The notes under the pieces are model-generated. The model ran no database searches. It saw only the letters and a list, made by a program, of their open reading frames with translations, and was not told the DNA's origin. From Treponema sp. (GTDB taxonomy: Bacteria > Spirochaetota > Spirochaetia > Treponematales > Breznakiellaceae): a stretch of DNA of 10,138 nt. The position numbers were made by a program, and so were the translations under genes. Positions 1 to 7,400 of this stretch are shown in pieces. Position 1 is the first letter of the stretch. Each line of letters begins with the position of its first letter. The stretch is taken from assembly GCA_031254795.1 (NCBI GenBank), contig JAIRTS010000079.1, positions 1-10,138 on the forward strand. Reading direction: 5' to 3'.

Positions 1-380
1 AGGCTGTGGGGCTTGCGGAAGCTGAGGCGGAAAAAGCGAAACAGCTCGCCAGCGTTGTGGCGCAGACGACCCTTGCCAAAGACGTGGGCGAAAACAAGGA
101 GTATCAGCAGTACCTTCTTGCCATTGAGCAGATCAAGGCCGCCCGCGACGTCGGCATTGAACAGGCGAAGAACATAGGACGCGCGGACATCAAGATTCTG
201 GCGAACAGCGGCGACGTTCAGACCGGCATTGAAAAAATAAGCGACGTCTTTTCTTCAAAAGGCGGCTCGGCGCTCAATGGCTTATTCGAGTCTCTCAAGC
301 AGATTCCAGAAGGAAAAGCGCTGGTGAGCGGTCTACTGCGCCGCCTTGACAGCGCGCCAGATTCACAGGGCAAGACCTGA
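1..380 (+). CDS. Flotillin / SPFH-domain family protein, C-terminal part (5' end outside window)
   Basis: The reading frame is open from the left edge (in-frame codons from position 3) to a TGA at 378-380, so only about the last 125 residues are present. What is visible is an Ala/Glu-rich segment (AEAEAEKAKQLA) typical of the coiled-coil half of flotillins, then a conserved-looking tail with KEYQQYLLAIEQIKAARDVG, an IEQAKNIGRADIKILANSGD block and an FSSKGGSALNGLFESL stretch. The order of Ala/Glu coiled coil, 'A-D-I/V-K-I/V-anchor with N-x-G', then a Gly/Ser-rich FSSxGG helix is what I recall for the C-terminus of bacterial flotillin-like proteins, which scaffold membrane microdomains. The SPFH/Band 7 domain and any N-terminal membrane anchor lie upstream and cannot be checked. 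A GTG at 6 is internal, not a start. The gene converges on ligA, whose stop is at 678. Function is inferred from family resemblance only. Confidence 0.75.
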   Translation, partial: AVGLAEAEAEKAKQLASVVAQTTLAKDVGENKEYQQYLLAIEQIKAARDVGIEQAKNIGRADIKILANSGDVQTGIEKISDVFSSKGGSALNGLFESLKQIPEGKALVSGLLRRLDSAPDSQGKT

Positions 381-677
381 TCTCCCAGGCTCCGCGCGGG
401 CGCCGCGAAAAGATTGCGGGGAAATGAGCCTCCCCGCCGCAAGCGGCGGGGCATGGGATTGTTGTTTGACATATTAGAATAATTCCAGTTGCTTTTGCAG
501 GATAGACTACGTGATACAATAATGCTGAAACATTGTGTGATTTATGTATAAATTCACTTGTTCTTTCAGTTCATCTTATTTTGACTAAAATTTGAACCGC
601 CCTAAGGCGCGAGGTGTTAAGCCCCAAGAAATTGAAACACGATCTGAAATGTCCCCGCGCTGAACGCCAGCCCGTCG
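381..677. other. Convergent intergenic spacer between the flotillin-like gene and ligA
   Basis: Both flanking genes end here. The spacer has a GC-rich left part (381-455) carrying a perfect palindrome, described separately, and an AT-rich right part (460-600). A short CGCC/GGCG hairpin with a CTAA loop sits at about 600-611, close to the ligA stop; read on the minus strand it is followed by an A/T-rich stretch and could be a weak terminator for ligA. I see no convincing gene: the short minus-strand frames here have no ribosome-binding site and no recognisable protein motif. Confidence 0.6.
432..451. repeat. Perfect GC-rich palindrome, copy A of a dispersed hairpin repeat
   Basis: CCCCGCCGC is followed by AA and then its exact reverse complement, giving a 9-bp perfect stem (or 8 bp with a CAAG loop). 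The 14-nt core CGCCGCAAGCGGCG occurs again exactly at 4515-4528 on the minus strand. A slightly divergent version lies at 2709-2724. The preceding GAGCCTCCCCGCC 13-mer (427-439) recurs on the opposite strand at 2794-2806. There is no T-run on either side, so this is not a classical intrinsic terminator, although in a convergent spacer it could still block or stabilise 3' ends. Its recurrence suggests a genome-wide REP-like element. Confidence 0.7.
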
Positions 678-2666
678 CTAAAACAACTCTCCCTGCGCCA
701 GAGGTTTCGCGGGCGTCGCAACGCCGGAAACTGACCGCGCGGCTTTGTCAATAAGTTCAAGAAATTGCCTTTCATCAATAACCGGTACGCCCAGATCCCG
801 CGCTTTCCTGTTCTTCGCCGAACCTGATCCCGTGTCATTGGCGACAAGGTAGGAAAGCCCCTTCACCACCGAATTTTTTGGCGACCCCCCCAACGCCTTC
901 ACCCTTTCTTCGGCTTGGCTGCGCTTCATCACAATGAGTTCCCCGGTGAAACAGAAAGAAAGTCCTTTGAGCGGCTGCTTTGATTCATCGGGCGGCTCCG
1001 CTATGGCAATGACGCCGGCGTCAAGCACGGCGTCCATTTCCCGCGCCGCTTGCCGCATGCCCTGGACGATGGTTTTCGCCGTCACCTCTCCGATGCCTTC
1101 CACAATGGCAAGCGCGTCGGCGTCAGCGGCGCGGAGTTTCTCAAGCGTATTAAAGCCGAAATCGACGACTTTTTCCATGATCGTCTCGCCGACGCCTTCA
1201 AAATCAAAGCCCGCGATAAATTTAGCAAGCGAAATATCCCGCGCGGCGCGTATGTATTTGACAACCTTGTTCGCGGAAAGCGTTCCCATGCGGTCGAACG
1301 CCGCGAGTTCTTCAGGCGTGAGCGTGTACAGATCGTGTATCTGGGTGACTCTGCCTGCGGCAAACAACTGCTTAATCAATTTTTCGCCAATTTCCCGAAT
1401 GTCAAGGATTTTGATCCATTTTTCCAGCCGGTGGAGAAGCAGTTTGGGACACGCCGGATTGGGACAGTATAGGCGAGAATCTTCGTCAACAAGCGTGGCG
1501 CCGCACACCGAACATGAGACGGGAAACACAATGTCCGATTCTTCCGGCAGATCAAAATCGGGAAGCGCCTCCGCCGGCGCCACACGTTCAATTTTTGGGA
1601 TGATTTCCCCGCGCTTCACCACAGACACAACCGAGCCGATTTTAAGCTTCATTGAGCGGATCATGCCGGGATTGTTGAGGCTTGCCCGTTTAACGGTTGT
1701 TCCGGCAAGCCGCACCGGATCGATGAGTCCAATCGGCGTGTAGGTCGCTCCGGCTTCACTCCACTCAACGGCGCGAAGCGCGGTATAGGCGATTTCAAGC
1801 TCAAATTTGAAGGCGATTTGCCGTTCAGGGCGGACGCGGCGGAGATCGTCCATGTTGGTTTCGCGGTCTTTCACCACAAGCCCGTCTATGTCCACGTCAA
1901 GGTTTTCTCGTGTATTCGCGATCATCGCGCGGTACGCGATGATCGCCTCCGCGTCCGTAAATTCCTTTGTTTCAGAAACCATAAAACCCTGCGCCGCAAG
2001 CCATGTGATCTTCTCAATTTCATTCTTAAAAAAGCCGTCGTTTCCAGTTGCGGAAGCGTCATAGGCGAGAAAAACAAGGTCTTCACAGCCTGCGCCGTCC
2101 TTGCGCCGCATAATGCCGTTCGCGGCGTTGCGGCAGTTCGCCTTGTTCGTGTGTTTTTCCTTCCACACCGCGCGCGGCATAAGCGCTTCGCCCCGCACGC
2201 CGCCGGAAAAGTCCACGTTGAGCGCAGGCAGCACGCCGTTCATGCGCAGAGCGTTCCGCGTTATCTCATCGCCGATAACGCCGTCTCCACGGGTAACGGC
2301 GCGGACAAGCGCGCCTTTCTCGTACTGCAATTCGAGGCTCGCGCCGTCGAGTTTGAACTGCACCACGTAGACAGGCGCTTGTATCTTTTGCGTCCACGCG
2401 CGAAAAGCCTCCGGATCCGCGGCTTTGTCCTGACTGCCCATCGGGATAAGATGGGCGGCTTTGGGAAAGCCGTCTATGTCATCCACGCCGTCCGCGCCTA
2501 TTCGAGCCAACACGGGGCTTTCCGGCGCAAGCCGTTTCAACTCGTCCCAGAGGAGATCGAATTCTGCGTCTGTTATTTCAGCCTCGCCGTTGTAATATGA
2601 AGACTGATAGCCTTGTATGAGGTTTTCAAGTTCGGCGACACGTTCCTTTTTTTGCGGGGCGGTCAT
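678..2666 (-). CDS. ligA: NAD-dependent DNA ligase LigA (divergent)
   Basis: It seals 3'-OH/5'-phosphate nicks using NAD+ in replication and repair. With the chosen start (662 aa, within the normal LigA range) the order is: domain Ia (about 12-45, ITDAEFDLL); adenylation domain with nucleophile Lys105 in FKLDGAS, then TRGDG (125-129), VRGE (about 160) and IDGLVVK (Lys266); an OB-fold region (TPIGLIDPV ... VVKRGEIIPKI); a four-Cys zinc finger (Cys385, 388, 401, 406); helix-hairpin-helix repeats (FEGVGE, VEGIGE); and a C-terminal BRCT domain (about 564-638, CFTGE ... KALGG). ATG at 2664-2666 is preferred because GGAG lies 6 nt upstream; the ATG four codons earlier (2678) has no such site. Oddities: the usual LSLDN-type NAD-contact motif reads MGSQDKA, the Glu normally two residues before the Lys is Gln, and the domain Ia Tyr is Phe. 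It has its own promoter and long leader downstream of murA. Confidence 0.95.
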   Translation of the reverse strand: MTAPQKKERVAELENLIQGYQSSYYNGEAEITDAEFDLLWDELKRLAPESPVLARIGADGVDDIDGFPKAAHLIPMGSQDKAADPEAFRAWTQKIQAPVYVVQFKLDGASLELQYEKGALVRAVTRGDGVIGDEITRNALRMNGVLPALNVDFSGGVRGEALMPRAVWKEKHTNKANCRNAANGIMRRKDGAGCEDLVFLAYDASATGNDGFFKNEIEKITWLAAQGFMVSETKEFTDAEAIIAYRAMIANTRENLDVDIDGLVVKDRETNMDDLRRVRPERQIAFKFELEIAYTALRAVEWSEAGATYTPIGLIDPVRLAGTTVKRASLNNPGMIRSMKLKIGSVVSVVKRGEIIPKIERVAPAEALPDFDLPEESDIVFPVSCSVCGATLVDEDSRLYCPNPACPKLLLHRLEKWIKILDIREIGEKLIKQLFAAGRVTQIHDLYTLTPEELAAFDRMGTLSANKVVKYIRAARDISLAKFIAGFDFEGVGETIMEKVVDFGFNTLEKLRAADADALAIVEGIGEVTAKTIVQGMRQAAREMDAVLDAGVIAIAEPPDESKQPLKGLSFCFTGELIVMKRSQAEERVKALGGSPKNSVVKGLSYLVANDTGSGSAKNRKARDLGVPVIDERQFLELIDKAARSVSGVATPAKPLAQGELF

Positions 2667-2672
2667 AAATGG

Positions 2673-2676
2673 CTCC
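2673..2676 (-). promoter_or_regulatory. Ribosome-binding site deciding the ligA start
   Basis: On the minus strand GGAG is followed by CCATTT and then ATG at 2666, an ideal spacing. The site overlaps the upstream in-frame ATG (2678), which itself has only A/T-rich sequence before it. This favours a 662-residue LigA over a 666-residue one. Confidence 0.65.
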
Positions 2677-2695
2677 ATTATTTCGTAATATGTGG

Positions 2696-2735
2696 CAATG
2701 AACTACCCGGCCGCAAGCGGCGGGACGGTTCATTG
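2696..2735. repeat. 40-nt interrupted palindrome in the ligA leader, copy B of the hairpin repeat
   Basis: Outer arms CAATGAAC (2696-2703) and GTTCATTG (2728-2735) are exact reverse complements. Between them lies CCGCAAGCGGCGGG (2711-2724), a near copy of the core of the palindrome at 432-451, itself pairing through CCGC/GCGG plus CCC/GGG with one bulged base. The two levels of symmetry make a long cruciform or RNA hairpin. It ends about 20 nt upstream of the ligA GGAG site (2673-2676), close enough to affect ribosome access. It could equally be an inserted mobile palindrome with no regulatory role. Confidence 0.7.
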
Positions 2736-2904
2736 GAAATCCGGAATCTATGCCCGGTCGCAAACTATTTGCCGCAGATGTCGCGCCCTCTGTGGCGGGG
2801 AGGCTCTTTTTTAGCTGTTCAATCTTGTAAAATATCACCTCAATTATATTATGAGGTTTTCCGTATAATTTCTTTAATAACGCCGATATATCAGCGCCTT
2901 ATCC

Positions 2905-2948
2905 TAGCAGTTTGTCGCGCTTCGCGCATAAAACCTCGCAAACTACCA
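2905..2948 (-). other. Long imperfect hairpin in the ligA leader
   Basis: TAGCAGTTTG (2905-2914) and CAAACTACCA (2939-2948) pair over about 10 bp, with G-T wobbles near the base. Inside, GCGC-TTC-GCGC (2917-2927) forms a compact second stem. In the ligA transcript this would be one of the first strong structures after the promoter. No T-run follows it, so it is not a standard terminator. Function is unknown. Confidence 0.45.
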
Positions 2949-2975
2949 AAGTAGCCCATAAATCGTGGTTTTTGC

Positions 2976-2994
2976 GGCGCAAAGTGGCGCAAAG
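2976..2994. repeat. Tandem repeat GGCGCAAAG x2
   Basis: Two identical 9-mers, GGCGCAAAG at 2976-2984 and 2986-2994, are separated by one T, giving a 10-bp period (about one helical turn). They lie roughly 35-50 bp downstream of the expected ligA transcription start. The spacing would suit a regulator binding the same DNA face twice, but no family can be assigned. Confidence 0.5.
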
Positions 2995-3029
2995 ACCTAC
3001 AAGCGCAACAAGCTACTAAAGACGCCTCA

Positions 3030-3058
3030 ATTATAGAAAGAGAACGCCGTTTTGTCAA
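3030..3058 (-). promoter_or_regulatory. Perfect-consensus sigma70 promoter directed toward ligA
   Basis: On the minus strand TTGACA (3053-3058) is followed after exactly 17 nt by TATAAT (3030-3035). Both hexamers match the consensus completely at the optimal spacing, which is rare. Transcription should begin near 3023 and run toward ligA. It lies about 110 nt beyond the murA stop, so ligA need not depend on the upstream activase-murA transcript. Confidence 0.85.
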
Positions 3059-3168
3059 TCGCCCGCGGTGAGACATCGAAAAAACGCCCGAAAAGAGAAG
3101 TTTGCGACGGTATGAAAATGCAACCCAATTTGAGGGGCCGCCGTGTCGCCATGCGCCCCAAGCGCCCG

Positions 3169-4449
3169 CTACACATCTTTTTCCTGAATAACCGCGCCCA
3201 AGGCGGAAAGCCTGCTCACGAGGTTTTCATAGCCACGGTCTATCTGGTACACGTTGCGTATGACGCTTTTGCCCCTCGCCGCCATCGCCGCGATCACAAG
3301 CGCCATACCCGCGCGCACATCCGGGCTGTGCAATTCCGAGCCGGTAAGCTCAGAGGGACCGGAAATGACCGCGCGGTGCGGGTCGCACAGCACGATGCGC
3401 GCGCCCATGCCGATGAGTTTGTCTACAAAGAACATGCGGGACTCAAACATCTTTTCATGCACCAGCACGGCGCCGCGTACTTGCGTGGCCACAACCGTGA
3501 TAATGCTCATGAGGTCGGGCGGGAACCCGGGCCACGGCGCGTCGTCAATTTTTGGAATCATGCCGCCTAAATCGCAGTTTACCGTCAGCGTTTGCTCTTT
3601 CGGCACATGGAGCGTCGCGCCCTCGTGTTCCCAGACAAGACCGAGCTTGCGGAACGCGGTCTTCGCGGGACGTATGTCCGGTACTGTCGCGCCTTCAATA
3701 AAAAGCTCTCCCCGTGTCGCGGCGGCAAGTCCGATGAAAGAGCCAACTTCCATAAAATCGGCGCCAACTTCAAACTCGCAGCCTGACAATTTTTTCACGC
3801 CCCGGATGGCGAGGATGTTTGATCCAATGCCTTCAATATGGGCGCCCATGAGCGCGAGCATACGGCACAGATCCTGCACATGCGGCTCGCTCGCCGCGTT
3901 GGTGAAGATCGTTTCCCCTTCGGCAAGCGCCGCCGCCATGACGCCGTTTTCCGTAGCCGTCACCGACGCCTCGTCAAGGAAGATGTCGTTTCCGGTCAGC
4001 CGGCTTGCGGTGAAGGTGAACATATCGCTCTGTTCCACCGACGCCCCCAATTCGGTGAGGGCCAAAAAGTGCGTGTCAAGTCGCCGTCTGCCGATAACGT
4101 CTCCACCCGGCGGCGGCAACGCGGCGCGTCCGGTGCGAGCGAGGAGAGGTCCTGCGAATAGAATGGACGCGCGTATTTTTTTCGCATGCTCAAGCGGAAT
4201 CTCCGATGACACGATATTTTTCGTGTGCAAGCGGTACGAATTGGAAGAGAGCCGCGTCACATCCCCGCCGAGGGCGTGGTACACGTCAAGCATGACGTGT
4301 ACGTCCTCAATATCGGGGATGTTTTTCAATACAACCGGATCGTCGGTGAGGAGCGCGGCGGCGATGCAGGGCAGCGCCGCGTTTTTGTTGCCGCTTGCCC
4401 TGATGGCGCCGTTTATGGTGTGTCCGCCTTCGATATGGTATTCTTTCAT
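3169..4449 (-). CDS. murA: UDP-N-acetylglucosamine 1-carboxyvinyltransferase MurA (Asp variant)
   Basis: MurA transfers enolpyruvate from PEP to UDP-GlcNAc, the first committed step of peptidoglycan synthesis in the cytoplasm. The 426-residue length is normal for the family. Visible family features: SGNKNAALP with Lys22/Asn23; IRASILFAGPLLAR with Arg93; the active-site loop PPPGGDVIGRRRLDTH; FPPDLMS, containing the general-base Asp; DVRAGMALVIA; and YQIDRGYENL near the C-terminus. The loop residue that is the reactive Cys in E. coli (Cys115) is Asp117 here, codon GAC at 4099-4101. That exchange is established as making MurA insensitive to fosfomycin in other lineages. The ATG overlaps the activase stop by 4 bp with only a weak Shine-Dalgarno, so translation is probably coupled. 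A possible weak hairpin (GGGGC/GCCCC) follows the stop, without a T-run. It could also be a second murA copy; the window cannot tell. Confidence 0.96.
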   Translation of the reverse strand: MKEYHIEGGHTINGAIRASGNKNAALPCIAAALLTDDPVVLKNIPDIEDVHVMLDVYHALGGDVTRLSSNSYRLHTKNIVSSEIPLEHAKKIRASILFAGPLLARTGRAALPPPGGDVIGRRRLDTHFLALTELGASVEQSDMFTFTASRLTGNDIFLDEASVTATENGVMAAALAEGETIFTNAASEPHVQDLCRMLALMGAHIEGIGSNILAIRGVKKLSGCEFEVGADFMEVGSFIGLAAATRGELFIEGATVPDIRPAKTAFRKLGLVWEHEGATLHVPKEQTLTVNCDLGGMIPKIDDAPWPGFPPDLMSIITVVATQVRGAVLVHEKMFESRMFFVDKLIGMGARIVLCDPHRAVISGPSELTGSELHSPDVRAGMALVIAAMAARGKSVIRNVYQIDRGYENLVSRLSALGAVIQEKDV

Positions 4450-7400
4450 ACCGCCATCTTTTTAGATTCCGGCGGCGTCGCCGCAACCAACTGCCCCTCT
4501 GCCGCCGTCCCAGCCGCCGCTTGCGGCGCGTCAACCAGACCGGACAGATCGTCGCTCCCCTTGAAGCGCAACACATTTACCATGAAGATGTTGAGCTTGT
4601 TCACAATGTTCGGCGGCAGGAGGTTTCCGTCAACTTCAACAGAAAGGATCGGGTAATTGCGTTCCCGCGCCCAGGGTGTAAACAAGCCTTCGATAACTCG
4701 CCCGATGAGGCAGGCGAAAGGCGAGATGTTCACGATGCCGGAGAATCCGTCTTTCATCTGCATCGCGGTCGCCGCGACGCCGGATGAGACCGCGATTTCC
4801 GAGTTAAGCTCAAGGTTCACGAAGTGTTCCTGTGTATTTTCCATTATCTCGCGCATGTCGTGCGGGGAACGCGCCACCAGACCGGTCGGCTCCAGTATCT
4901 TTATCACCTTGTCCTCTATTGATTTCTTCCACCATTCCTCAAGCTCCAGTTTTTTCAAATCCATCCACGGCTTCGAGAAGAGGCGTTTGCCTTTCGGCCG
5001 CAAATTGATGAGTTTTTTGAAGGAATATTCACGCACAAAGTCGAGGTAATGTATCCATTCCGAGATGCTCGCAACCTTCACCACGATGCCCCGTTCGCTC
5101 ATCAGGTCAATGAGCTCGCCGACCGCAAAGTCGTCGCGGCGCACATAGATTTCGCCGACGATCATCACTTTGGGGCATTGGGCGATGGTTCGCTTGAGCG
5201 GTATTTTCCGCGCGTCTTGAGCGACCAGTTTCAGCTCTTTCCATATACCTTTTGGGTTGAACTCCACAGCCTTCATAACTCTGCGCCATGACGCCTCAAA
5301 CCCTTTCACGGCCTGTTTCGGATTCTCGGCCGTGGCCTGCAAGGCGGTCTGTATGTCCTTGAGGTAGTCCGCGATAAGCAACCCCTTCCACATCTCCCTG
5401 GCGAACGCTGGTCCCAATTCGGTGTAGGAATTGTCGGCGGACAGGGTGAAGACAACCACGTTTTCAAGCCGCATGTCGCGGAACAGGTTTTCGTAATACA
5501 CGAAGTACTGCCCGGTGCGGCAGGGACCGGTGGTTATCGGCACAAAAACAAGGTACAACTCGTCTTTCCGGTATTGGGGACTGGTGATAAACTGGAGCGC
5601 GCTTCCCAGCACAAGGTGGCTCGGCACACATTCCTTGCCCGAAGCGTGAGAGCGCGCTATCTGAACGGTTTTGCTGGTCGCAACCGGCATGGCTTCCGCG
5701 TTAAAACCGAGACTGCGTATGGCCGCCGCCATGTATTCGGTGGAAATCAAGCCCATGTTGGAAAGCAGTATCTTGACGCGTTTGTCGCCGCGTATCCTGC
5801 GTTTGTCGCCGGTGATATCGTTGTCTACGCGCAGATCGAATTCGCCGTTCGGCAGTTTTTCACTGATAAACCGCCACCCATTGCTGTATCGCTCGGCTTC
5901 AAGCTCGTTTTTCTTCGAGCGGTACCCGTCTATGATGTCGAGGAAGGCTTCCACGCGGGTGTCGACGCCCGCGTCCGCCGAGTGAGAGTCCAATTCCAGA
6001 ACGAGGAAGGGTTTTTGACCCATCGCCCACTTGAGATAGTGGAGGATGAAAGAGTCCGGCGCGCAGGAGAAGTTTGTGATGTAGGTGACATAGATGTTGT
6101 CTTCTTTTTTGAGGAAATTCGCGGATTTTACATCCTGCTGCCCGTAATACCAGTACATGTTCGGGAAAATCTGCTCGTCTTTGAAAGGCAGAATGTCAAA
6201 AGGCACAATGGAATATCCGCGTGTGGTGAATTTTCGGGGAATCCCCATATTCGCCTCGGCGGTGAAGGCGTTGTACGGACGTCCGAGCAGGGCGATGACG
6301 GGCCTGTCCGCTTTGCGGGCGTCTTCCAGCGCCTCCTTGCCAAGCTCTTCACACGCGGCGAAATATTCGTTCTGCTTGGCGAGCGCCGTCCTGAAGGCCG
6401 CCTCGATCTCTTCCGCGTCGGCGCCGAGTTTTTCGGACATTAGGGTAAAAAGTTCAAGCGCCTTGCCTTCTCCAAACTTGAAACTCACTACAACGGGCAG
6501 CCACTTCTTTTTGTCAACGTCCGGAAAAGCCTTTTCAATGTAATATGGAAGGCTTTGGGTGATGGGACAGAAATTCGCGTGAACCTGCTCCTCATACGAA
6601 GGCATGTCCCGAAAATGGGGCAACAACACAAAATCCGCGTCCTTGTCAAGACAATCCTGCACCGCGCCATGGGCGATCTCCGCCGGAAAACAGTAGGTGG
6701 ACTCGGACCGCGCCACGCCCTCATGCACTACTTCGGTCGACAGGAATGTCTTCACGCCCAATTCATGGAAGAACCACGAGTAGAATGGGTAGAGCGAGTG
6801 AACCGAGAAGCAACGGGGGATGCCCACCGTGTAGCCGCGTTTCGGAGGCTTGGCGCCTTCGTTCCAGTCCGGCGCCGCGAACGTCTCGAACAGCATTTTC
6901 TGCCGTTTTTCAACATAGTCGAACACCGGCGCGTCTTTCACGGCTTTGCGCATATTTGTGTATTTATTGCAACGCCCGCCGAACATGTACGGGTGTCCAT
7001 TTACCTTCAAAACCTGAATGGGGCAACGATTGTCGCACGCCCGGCAGGTGAATATCCGTTCATAGATGATTTCACGCGCCAGAAGATCGTCAATGTCAAT
7101 GGGTTTCTCGGCGAGAAGCCCATCGGCGTTCTTGCGTTTGGCAAGCAGAGCCACGCCGAAACAACCCATGAGTTCCGGCGAGGGCGGCACAAGGATCTCC
7201 TTGTCAAGCAACATGGCGAACGCCTGCGGTACCGCCGGATTCTTCGCCACGCCGCCCTGCAAAAATATCTTCTTGCCAATGCTGCGGTTTCCGACCACGC
7301 GGTTGAGGTAATTCGCCACAATGGAACAGACGATGCCCGCAGTGATGTTTTCCTTGCTCGCGCCCTGTTGAACCGCTTTGCGTATATCCGAGTTGATGAA

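Larger units (their letters stand above)
2667..3168 (-). other. murA-ligA intergenic region: probable structured 5' leader of ligA
   Basis: About 500 bp without a credible gene. From the promoter at 3030-3058 a transcript would carry roughly 355 nt before the ligA start. It holds, in transcription order, a tandem TTTGCGCC repeat, a long imperfect hairpin (2905-2948), a short hairpin around GATATATC (2881-2896), a GAGGTG/CCTCA-TGAGG stretch near 2840-2858, the GAGCCTCCCCGCC module, and the 40-nt palindrome ending about 20 nt before the Shine-Dalgarno. The 10-mer TCGCAAACTA is present twice (2758-2767 and 2936-2945). Short frames starting at 2838 and 3076 on the minus strand look like translated repeats rather than proteins. 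No known riboswitch consensus was recognised. Confidence 0.5.

Noticed and set aside
432..451. Intrinsic terminator call for the palindrome after the flotillin-like gene
   Set aside because: The stem is strong, but neither strand has a T-run after it, and the same core recurs elsewhere, so a repeat is the better description.
1818..2600. Plus-strand frame of 260 codons, and another at 934-1743
   Set aside because: Both are antisense to ligA, whose motifs are intact throughout; no recognisable domain is present.
2626..2838. Minus-strand 70-codon frame beginning with GTG next to a GAGG-like site upstream of ligA
   Set aside because: It is read through the repeat modules and palindrome, then overlaps ligA in another frame. 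The sequence looks like translated repeat, not a protein.
3254..4465. Plus-strand frame of 403 codons opposite murA
   Set aside because: It is an antisense shadow: it mirrors murA, is Ser/Pro/Met-rich and has no protein motif.
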